Source: Pseudomonadota bacterium
GTDB lineage: Bacteria; Pseudomonadota; Alphaproteobacteria; Acetobacterales; Acetobacteraceae
Direction: 5' to 3'
Length of the DNA stretch: 5,984 bases
Assembly: GCA_021815835.1 (NCBI GenBank)
Contig: JAKAZN010000141.1
Location: 1 to 5,984 of the forward strand
The notes beneath the pieces were generated by a model. The model saw nothing but the letters and a program-made list of their open reading frames with translations, had not been told where the DNA came from and made no database searches. The position numbers were made by a program, and so were the translations under genes. Below are positions 1-5,546 of this stretch, piece after piece; within the stretch, counting starts at the first letter, position 1, and every line of letters begins with the position of its first letter.

Positions 1-98
1 GAAGATGAAACGCGCCGCCCCTATTAGGATAAAGGCGCGGCTGCCACCGAATTTCGCAAAGCTAGAGACGCCACGGACCCGAGAGCCGGATTGAGACT
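1..98. other. Gene-less upstream stretch
   Basis: No coding region can be supported here. It includes a six-base inverted repeat CGCGCC (11-16) / GGCGCG (34-39) with a 17-base loop, and the small palindrome CCTATTAGG (20-28). TAGGAT (25-30) resembles a -10 box but has no convincing -35 partner within the window. The promoter of the kinase operon probably lies here or left of the window edge. I cannot place it. Confidence 0.3.
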
Positions 99-130
99 AG
101 CCGCCCGAGCCGCGCTCAAGGGCGGCTTTG
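99..130 (+). terminator. Strong GC-rich hairpin in the kinase leader, terminator- or attenuator-like
   Basis: AGCCGCCC (99-106) pairs perfectly with GGGCGGCT (120-127). Inside it, GAGC (107-110) pairs with GCTC (114-117) around a CGC loop, leaving only AA (118-119) bulged, for 12 base pairs in all. Three T residues (127-129) follow directly. The shape is that of an intrinsic terminator with a short T tract on the plus strand. It ends only about 20 bases before the kinase start and a few bases before the GGAG site. It could terminate an upstream plus-strand gene, but there is little room for a kinase promoter between it and the start. A leader attenuator or ribosome-access hairpin is the alternative. 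Confidence 0.45.
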
Positions 131-134
131 CTAT

Positions 135-138
135 GGAG
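135..138 (+). promoter_or_regulatory. Probable ribosome-binding site of the kinase gene
   Basis: GGAG lies 11 bases before ATG 150, somewhat far but usable. It supports that start over internal candidates, because the next in-frame TTG/GTG codons fall inside the first membrane helix. The site lies just after the leader hairpin. Confidence 0.5.
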
Positions 139-149
139 CCCCTTGGTCG

Positions 150-3100
150 ATGCCCACCCCGCGCTCGCCCGGCCTGGCCGCCGCTCGCCCGCAGCCCGGA
201 TCGCTGCGACAAACCGGCAGGCTGTGGCTGATCTGTGGGGCCTTGGTGCTGGCCACCCTGCTGGCCGCGGCGGCGGCGGCGATCGCGCTGTACCAGCGCT
301 CGCGGGAAACCCAGCGCCGTGAGATCGTGGCGATCGGCAATGCTGCAGCCGTCAGCACGCAACACTTCGTCCAGGTGATCGATCTGGCGCTGCGCGACAT
401 ACAGCAGCAGGTCATCGCCAAGGGTATCACGACCCCGGCCGGGTTCGACCAGGCGATGTCCACCCGCGGCACGTTCGACCTGCTGCGGATGCGCGGCCGC
501 TATCTGGCGCAGACCGACGCGCTCGCCGTCATCGACAGCTCCGGTCGCCTGATCAGCACCACCCGCGCCTTCCCGGCGCCCGTGGTGGACCTTTCGGATC
601 GCGACTATTTCCGCCGGCTGCGCGACCAGGGCGGGGATAAGTTGTTTTTCAGCGCGCCCGTGATTGCACGCCTTTCCCGGTGGCCGGCGGTCATCATCGC
701 GCGCCGGCTGGAGACGCCCGACGGGCGCTTCCTCGGTGTGGCCGCGGCAGTGCTCGATATCGGAAAGTGGAAGGCATTCTATGCCAGCGCGATGGCAAGG
801 CGGGGGCAGGGGATATGTCTGCGCCGAAGCGATGGGAGACTGCTCGTCGCCTGGCCGCCCGCCTATGCGCCGAGCGCCACGGTGCGCCCCGAAGCTCCAT
901 GGCAAGCGACCGCAGGGCACGGCGGCGGCGTGATCGAACGCGGTGCGGGCCGGCTGACCTCGGTTCATCCGCTGGCGAAATATCCCCTGGTCCTCGACGT
1001 TTCGCTGTCGGATGCCACTGCCCTCGCGCCATGGCGTCGGGAGGCGACGGCGATCGCAGCGGTCGGCGTTACGGCCGCGCTGGGAATTGTGCTGCTGTTC
1101 AATATGATCGCCCGCCAGCTCGGTGGCCTCGCCACCGCCAATGCAGAACTGGAGCGCACGTCGGGCCTGCTGAGGGAGAGCGAGGCGCGGCTCAGGGACT
1201 TCGCCCACACCGCCTCCGACTGGTTCTGGGAGCTCGGACCGGACCTTGCGTTCGTCGGCTTCGGACCCGGTCTCGACGCTGGCGCGGCGTGCGCGCCGCC
1301 CACCCATGCCGGCAAGTATCCCTGGGACGTCCACGACAGCGACCTCGATGCTGGGCAATGGGAACGGATCAGGTCCCTCATGCTGGCGCGCCAACCGTTC
1401 CGCGACATCGCATATCGCCGCCTTGGTCCGGAAGGCGAGATACAGCACGTCAGCGCCAGCGGCATCCCGGTGTTCGGCGAGACCGGTGCATTCCTCGGCT
1501 ACCGTGGCACCACCAGGGACATCTCGGTCCAGAAGGACCTGGAAACCGACCTGCGTGCGGCCAAGGAACGGGCGGAGAGTGCTGAGCGCCTGCTCGCGGA
1601 CGCGGTCGCCGCGATCTCGGAAGGGTTCGTGATCTACGATCCGGACGATCGTCTGGTGATGTGCAACGAGAGCTACTTGACCCTTTACAACCGTAGCCGG
1701 TATCGCATGCTTCCGGGCACCAGCTTCGAGGCGATCCTGCGCGAGGGACTGATGCAGGGCGAATACGCCGACGCGATCGGGTGCGAGGAGGAATGGCTGG
1801 CCCGCCGGCTGGTGCGGCACCGCGCCGCCATCGGGGCCACCGAGCACACCCTGAGCGATGGCCGCACGCTGCTGGTCACGGACCGGCGCATGGGAAATGG
1901 TGGCATAGCCGGTTTGCGCATCGACATCACAGCACTGAAGCAGGCGCAGGATGCCCTGCGCGCGAGCGAGGAACGGCTCGCCCGGGCCCAGGAGATTGCC
2001 CGGATCGGCAGTTGGGAATTCGATATCGCTTCGCAGCGCTACACTTGGTCCCGAGAGATGTACCGGCTTCGGGGGCTTCCCGAACAAGGCTTCGATCCGA
2101 CCGCCGAAAGTCTGGCGTCCTATACGAAAGATCCCGATAAGATCTGCGACTGGCTGACCAACCTGGCCGCAGGGCGCGGGCCGGAAGCGATCGAATACGC
2201 GATCACCCGGCCCGATGGGCATGGCCGCATGTTTCGCAACGATGGCCGCCCCATCGTCGATCCGGATGGCACGGTGCGCCGGCTGAGCGGCACGGTGCAG
2301 GATGTGACCGAACAGCGAATTCTGGAGCAGCAATTCGTCCAGGCCCAGAAGATGGAGGCCGTGGGCCATCTGACGGGGGGGGTGGCGCATGACTTCAACA
2401 ATCTGCTCGCCGTGGTGATAGGAAACCTGCAGCTGCTGCGGGAAACGATGGCGGACGATTCCGAGGCCGCCGACCTGTGCGGCGATGCGCTGGCAGCCGG
2501 GCTGCGCGGGGCCGAACTCACCCGGCGCCTGCTGGCATTTTCCCGCCGCCAGCCGCTCGTGCCCCAGCCGGTCGATATCAACCGGGTGGTCGAGGAGACC
2601 ACCCGCCTGCTCAGCCGCGTCCTACGAGCGGATATCGCGGTCGGAATCGACCTCTCGTCGGACCTCCCGGTGGTTCGGGTCGATCCGGCCCAACTCGAAT
2701 CAGCCCTGACCAATCTGGCGACCAACGCGATGGATGCGATGCCACGGGGCGGACGACTCACCTTCAGCACGGCCCTGGCCGAACTCGATGACGTCTACGC
2801 GGCCTCCCACCCGGAGGTCGTGGCCGGCCGCTATGTGGCGATCATGGTCACCGACACCGGAACCGGCATCGCGCGCGAGGCGAAGGACCACATTTTCGAG
2901 CCGTTCTTCACCACCAAGCCGCGCGAGAAGGGCACCGGCCTCGGCCTGAGCATGGTGTTCGGCTTCATCAAGCAGTCGGGCGGTCACATCAGCGTCTACA
3001 GCGAGCCGGAGCTCGGCACCACCTTCCGTCTGTATCTTCCGGTCCAGACGGCAGGCGACCCGCGTGTGGTCGAAACGGCGCCGAGAGCGGCCCCCGTCGG

Positions 3101-3509
3101 CGGGGCCGAGACGATCCTGTTGGTGGAGGACGACGCTTTGGTACGCCGGAGCGTGGCCCGGCAGCTGTCAGATCTCGGCTACACCGTGCTCGAAGCCCAG
3201 GCCGCCACCGAAGCCGCGAAGCTGCTCGCCACCGAAACGACGGTCGACCTCCTGCTGACGGACGTGGTAATGCCGGGCGGCAGCGATGGCGTCGATCTCG
3301 CCGAACGCGTCCGCCGCACCTCACCATGGATCAAGGTGCTGCTGATGTCGGGATTCCCGGAGATTCGCGATGCCCAGGGCGCCGAGGCCGCGCCGCCCTT
3401 CCCACTGATCATCAAGCCCTTTGACCGCGACCAGATCGCTGCGGCACTGCGGGAGGTACTCGACACTCCCGCAGCCGCACGCGATCATGGCACTATAGGA
3501 GATATCTGA
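150..3509 (+). CDS. Membrane hybrid sensor histidine kinase (Cache-like sensor, 3 PAS, HisKA, HATPase, receiver)
   Basis: This inner-membrane kinase should autophosphorylate on His in response to a signal and pass phosphate to receiver domains. Visible order in 1119 residues: basic N-terminus; membrane helix about 24-49; periplasmic double-Cache/PDC-like sensor about 50-298 (LSDRDYF near 148-154, DGRFLGV near 191-197); membrane helix about 299-321; PAS domains about 343-458, 482-596 and 605-722, joined by charged helical linkers; HisKA with H-box HDFNN (phosphoacceptor His747); HATPase with N-box Asn859, DTGTGI 902-907, FEPFFTT 916-922 and GTGLGL 928-933; receiver about 986-1106 with E993/D994, phosphoacceptor D1038, S1067 and K1089. 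All key residues are intact. The HDFNN core plus C-terminal receiver is the type also seen in CckA, but the sensor half is different. No HPt domain is present. ATG150 is the only plausible start before the first membrane helix, with GGAG 11 bases upstream. It overlaps the downstream EAL response regulator by one base, so that protein is its likely partner. The ligand cannot be read from sequence. Confidence 0.97.
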   Translation: MPTPRSPGLAAARPQPGSLRQTGRLWLICGALVLATLLAAAAAAIALYQRSRETQRREIVAIGNAAAVSTQHFVQVIDLALRDIQQQVIAKGITTPAGFDQAMSTRGTFDLLRMRGRYLAQTDALAVIDSSGRLISTTRAFPAPVVDLSDRDYFRRLRDQGGDKLFFSAPVIARLSRWPAVIIARRLETPDGRFLGVAAAVLDIGKWKAFYASAMARRGQGICLRRSDGRLLVAWPPAYAPSATVRPEAPWQATAGHGGGVIERGAGRLTSVHPLAKYPLVLDVSLSDATALAPWRREATAIAAVGVTAALGIVLLFNMIARQLGGLATANAELERTSGLLRESEARLRDFAHTASDWFWELGPDLAFVGFGPGLDAGAACAPPTHAGKYPWDVHDSDLDAGQWERIRSLMLARQPFRDIAYRRLGPEGEIQHVSASGIPVFGETGAFLGYRGTTRDISVQKDLETDLRAAKERAESAERLLADAVAAISEGFVIYDPDDRLVMCNESYLTLYNRSRYRMLPGTSFEAILREGLMQGEYADAIGCEEEWLARRLVRHRAAIGATEHTLSDGRTLLVTDRRMGNGGIAGLRIDITALKQAQDALRASEERLARAQEIARIGSWEFDIASQRYTWSREMYRLRGLPEQGFDPTAESLASYTKDPDKICDWLTNLAAGRGPEAIEYAITRPDGHGRMFRNDGRPIVDPDGTVRRLSGTVQDVTEQRILEQQFVQAQKMEAVGHLTGGVAHDFNNLLAVVIGNLQLLRETMADDSEAADLCGDALAAGLRGAELTRRLLAFSRRQPLVPQPVDINRVVEETTRLLSRVLRADIAVGIDLSSDLPVVRVDPAQLESALTNLATNAMDAMPRGGRLTFSTALAELDDVYAASHPEVVAGRYVAIMVTDTGTGIAREAKDHIFEPFFTTKPREKGTGLGLSMVFGFIKQSGGHISVYSEPELGTTFRLYLPVQTAGDPRVVETAPRAAPVGGAETILLVEDDALVRRSVARQLSDLGYTVLEAQAATEAAKLLATETTVDLLLTDVVMPGGSDGVDLAERVRRTSPWIKVLLMSGFPEIRDAQGAEAAPPFPLIIKPFDRDQIAAALREVLDTPAAARDHGTIGDI
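3497..3502 (+). promoter_or_regulatory. Ribosome-binding site of the EAL response regulator
   Basis: AGGAGA sits inside the last codons of the kinase gene, six bases before the ATG that overlaps the kinase stop (TGATG). This fixes the start of the response regulator and indicates translational coupling of the pair. Confidence 0.85.
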
Positions 3510-5044
3510 TGCCGTTTGGAGATGCCCCGACCACAGACGGCCCGCGACTGCTGGTGCTCGATGACGACGCGGCGATCGGTCGGCTGGTCGGGCGGGTCGC
3601 CAGGGCAGCGGGATTCGTCCCCGCGATCACCGCCGAGCCGAGCGCGTTCCATAGGGAGATCGCTGCCGCGGTGCCGCAGGTCGTCGCCCTCGATCTCCAG
3701 CTCGGCACCAGCGACGGAGTGGAGCAACTCCGCGCCCTCGCCGAGCATCACTATCCCGGCGCGATCATTCTCATGAGTGGCTTCGACACGCGGGTGCTCG
3801 CCACGGCCCGCAGTCTGGCCGTGTCCCTCGGGCTGCGGGTCGTGGCGGCGTTGAGCAAGCCGCTCGAGATCCAGGAGTTGCGGGAAACCTTGCGGCGACT
3901 TCGATCGCAAACCGCTCCCCTCGATCCCGAACGCATCCTGCAGGCCCTGCGGGAGGATGAGATGGTGCTGGAATATCAGCCTATCGTCACCCGCCTCCCG
4001 CGGGGCCTACGCAAGCTGGAGGCGCTGATCCGCTGGCGGCACCCCGACCTGGGGCGGGTCGAACCCGGCCGCTTCATTCCGTTGGCGGAGGGCCACCCGG
4101 CGACCGCCGCCGCGCTCACTGATTGGGTGATCGCCCGAGCGGCGGCGGATTACCTGCGCTTGCGGGCGCACGGGGTAGCGGTGCCGATCGCGGTGAACAT
4201 GTCCCCGCGCGCGGTGCTCGATCTGACGTTCCCGGACCGGGTCGAACAGACACTGCGCAGCGCCGGCATGCCGGGGCACCAGCTCTGCATCGAAATCACC
4301 GAGACCGCGGCGTTGCAGGAACTGGGTACGGCGATGGACGTGTTGAGCCGGCTCAGGCTCAAGGGAGTGCAGCTCGCGATCGACGATTTCGGCACCGGCA
4401 GTTCCTCGCTCACCCTGCTGCGCCAACTGCCGTTCTCGGTGGTGAAGATCGACAGCTCGTTCGTGGCTGACATGACCACGTCGCGGGATGCACAGGCGAT
4501 CGTCCGTTCGATCATCGACCTCACCCGCAATATGGAGCTGGAGAACATCGCCGAGGGAGTGGAGACAGAGGAGACTGCGGTCCTTCTGGAGAAGCTCGGG
4601 GTGGACATGGTGCAGGGGTACCTGATCGCCCGGCCGATGCCGCCCGACGAGATCCCCGCCTGGCTCGATCTCTGGCTCGGTCTGCCGACCGAGGACATCC
4701 GGGCGGACGCAGCCGCGCCGGGTACGATGCGATCGGACCCGGCGGCACGCAGCGAAACCCTCGCCTCCGCCGACCAGGATGGCGCCGTCTCCGGGCCGCA
4801 CCTGAGCCGGAGGCAGACTGAGGTCATGCATCTGATCGCGGAGGGAAGTTCCGTCAAACAGATTGCGCGCACGCTCGATCTCAGCGTCGGATCGGTCAAG
4901 ACTTACCTCGCCCAGGCCTATGCGGTGCTCGGCGCGCATAACCGGGTGGAGGCATTGCGGCAGGTGGGCATGGTCTTGCCGCCGGGGTCGACGGCAGATT
5001 CCGCTGCCGGCGGCGCGGCACCCCCCCGGCAGCCCCCGAGCTAG
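3509..5044 (+). CDS. Response regulator with c-di-GMP phosphodiesterase (EAL) and LuxR-type DNA-binding domains
   Basis: This cytoplasmic output protein is expected to hydrolyse c-di-GMP to pGpG and to bind DNA, under control of phosphorylation. Its 511 residues hold: receiver about 12-132 (D18/D19, phosphoacceptor D62, S90, K117); EAL domain about 138-390; variable Ala/Asp-rich linker 391-428; LuxR/GerE helix-turn-helix about 430-488 (LSRRQTEVMHLIAEG, then GSVKTYLAQAYAVLG); low-complexity Pro/Ala/Gly tail to 511. EAL residues for metal, substrate and catalysis are present: YQP 156-158, EALIR with E171 and R175, N230, E262, DDFGTG with D292/D293, K313, E349 and E352 of AEGVET, and Q369 of QGY. 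Loop 6 reads GTGSSSL where GTGYSSL is commoner. An active enzyme is therefore predicted. AGGAGA six bases before the ATG and the TGATG overlap with the kinase stop indicate translational coupling. The domain order matches VieA of Vibrio cholerae; I claim architectural similarity, not orthology. Target genes are unknown. Confidence 0.97.
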   Translation: MPFGDAPTTDGPRLLVLDDDAAIGRLVGRVARAAGFVPAITAEPSAFHREIAAAVPQVVALDLQLGTSDGVEQLRALAEHHYPGAIILMSGFDTRVLATARSLAVSLGLRVVAALSKPLEIQELRETLRRLRSQTAPLDPERILQALREDEMVLEYQPIVTRLPRGLRKLEALIRWRHPDLGRVEPGRFIPLAEGHPATAAALTDWVIARAAADYLRLRAHGVAVPIAVNMSPRAVLDLTFPDRVEQTLRSAGMPGHQLCIEITETAALQELGTAMDVLSRLRLKGVQLAIDDFGTGSSSLTLLRQLPFSVVKIDSSFVADMTTSRDAQAIVRSIIDLTRNMELENIAEGVETEETAVLLEKLGVDMVQGYLIARPMPPDEIPAWLDLWLGLPTEDIRADAAAPGTMRSDPAARSETLASADQDGAVSGPHLSRRQTEVMHLIAEGSSVKQIARTLDLSVGSVKTYLAQAYAVLGAHNRVEALRQVGMVLPPGSTADSAAGGAAPPRQPPS

Positions 5045-5051
5045 GCGGGGG
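5033..5051. terminator. Hairpin at the convergent gene junction
   Basis: CCCCCG (5033-5038) pairs with CGGGGG (5046-5051) around a seven-base loop that contains both stop codons. Neither strand has a T tract after it. It may reduce read-through between the convergent genes, but it is not a standard intrinsic terminator. Confidence 0.3.
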
Positions 5052-5241
5052 ACCGGCCGCGCCGACCCAAGGCTCGTTCCACCGCCGCCGGCTCGCGATC
5101 AATCACGGCCAGATAGGCGAGCAGGGCGCTGTCGGGCCGGGTCCGCCCCTGCTCCAGGTCGCGGAGGCGAGCGACATTGATACGATAGGCGCGGGCGAAC
5201 CGCGCTTGGCTGAGTCCGGTATGGGCGCGCACTGCACGCAC
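5041..5241 (-). CDS. Small Xre-type helix-turn-helix protein, likely antitoxin (N-terminus shortened or frameshifted)
   Basis: This basic protein of 66 residues (from GTG 5241) is mostly one Xre/Cro-type helix-turn-helix: GLSQARFARAYRINVARLRD followed by LEQGRTRPDSALL, about residues 9-41. It would bind DNA, probably to repress its own promoter, and neutralise the BrnT-like toxin encoded just upstream. The same reading frame stays open upstream of the GTG to the toxin's TAA and encodes DPDNPPLSAEELARLEAAHL, which looks like a genuine antitoxin N-terminal segment rather than noise. No ATG, GTG or TTG lies in that stretch. The best start by ribosome-binding site is ATG 5345 (reads MVRFTLDPRNP), which is out of frame. 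The choice is between a short GTG-started protein (weak GAGG 11 bases upstream) and a frameshifted pseudogene; I favour the second. The stop codon overlaps the stop of the convergent EAL gene. The family call is secure, function is not. Confidence 0.62.
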   Translation of the reverse strand: MRAVRAHTGLSQARFARAYRINVARLRDLEQGRTRPDSALLAYLAVIDREPAAVERALGRRGRSPA

Positions 5242-5316
5242 GAGGTGAGCCGCCTCGAGACGGGCCAGCTCCTCGGCCGAGAGGGGGGGATTATCGGGGT
5301 CCGCCGCCGCCGCGGG

Positions 5317-5508
5317 TTACGGGGATCGAGAGTGAATCGGACCATAGGCTTTGCTCTCCCTGGCGTTGCAGCGGCGGGCGGAGATGATCCGGGTCGCGCC
5401 GTCCCGGCTCATATAGACCACAGCGAACACTCGGCCCTCGATCTTCCCGATCGCCCTGCTGCGGACCTCCCCGTCCCCCGGTCGGGTCGCGTCCAGATCG
5501 CTCGGCAT
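5317..5508 (-). pseudogene. BrnT-like (DUF497) toxin remnant, N-terminus missing
   Basis: From ATG 5508 the frame gives 63 residues. Residues 11-55, including GDGEVRSRAIGKIEGR, a hydrophobic FAVVYMSRDG strand and RIISARR-NARESKAYG, resemble the C-terminal half of BrnT toxins, RelE-fold ribonucleases of type II toxin-antitoxin systems. BrnT proteins are usually about 80-95 residues and begin with a segment containing a W-D-x-x-K and K-H-G pattern. No such segment is present in any of the three minus-strand frames before the transferase stop about 40 bases upstream. The N-terminal 35-40 residues are therefore probably deleted and the product is unlikely to be active. I see no good ribosome-binding site at a useful distance from ATG 5508. 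Toxin before antitoxin is the usual brnT-brnA order, but the partner here is Xre-like, not a recognisable BrnA. Family assignment is by recalled motif similarity. Confidence 0.65.
5354..5360 (-). promoter_or_regulatory. Ribosome-binding site for the original antitoxin start (ATG 5345)
   Basis: On the minus strand GGGAGAG lies eight bases before ATG 5345, inside the end of the toxin remnant. This is the expected overlapping start of a toxin-antitoxin pair. The frame it opens (MVRFTLDPRNP) is not the frame of the HTH domain, so the site supports a frameshift or internal deletion in the antitoxin gene. Confidence 0.5.
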
Positions 5509-5517
5509 GCGCGTATA

Positions 5518-5532
5518 TACGGAATCTCCGTA
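5518..5532. promoter_or_regulatory. Candidate operator palindrome upstream of the toxin remnant
   Basis: TACGGA-ATC-TCCGTA is a perfect six-base inverted repeat with a three-base spacer, in the gap of about 40 bases between the transferase stop and the toxin fragment. It sits next to a locally AT-rich GTATATAC (5513-5520 region), which could hold a -10 box. Xre antitoxins usually autoregulate through palindromes at this position. Binding is inferred only. Confidence 0.35.
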
Positions 5533-5546
5533 GTATGATCGAGTCC

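Noticed and set aside
11..39. Inverted repeat CGCGCC / GGCGCG as a terminator.
   Set aside because: The stem is only six base pairs with a 17-base loop and no T tract, so it is weak and expected by chance in GC-rich DNA.
134..150. TGGAGCCCCTTGGT resembling a sigma-54 promoter before the kinase gene.
   Set aside because: The -12 half does not match TTGC, and the site lies within the ribosome-binding region right at the start codon.
680..1585. A 301-residue plus-strand open frame overlapping the kinase in another frame.
   Set aside because: It has Arg/Gly-rich composition and no motif, while the overlapping kinase frame reads through clear sensor and PAS sequence.
24..2390. A 788-residue open frame on the minus strand opposite the kinase gene.
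   Set aside because: It lies antisense to a gene with clear, continuous domain homology. Its product is rich in Arg/Gly/Ala/His with no recognisable domain, as expected for a mirror frame in GC-rich DNA.
4007..4939. A 310-residue minus-strand open frame opposite the EAL gene.
   Set aside because: It is an antisense shadow: the plus strand encodes intact EAL and HTH motifs over the same bases, and the minus product has no recognisable domain.
5021..5027. A C7 run near the end of the EAL gene as a possible slippage site.
   Set aside because: It lies in the low-complexity tail after the HTH, so a slip would change only a few non-conserved residues.
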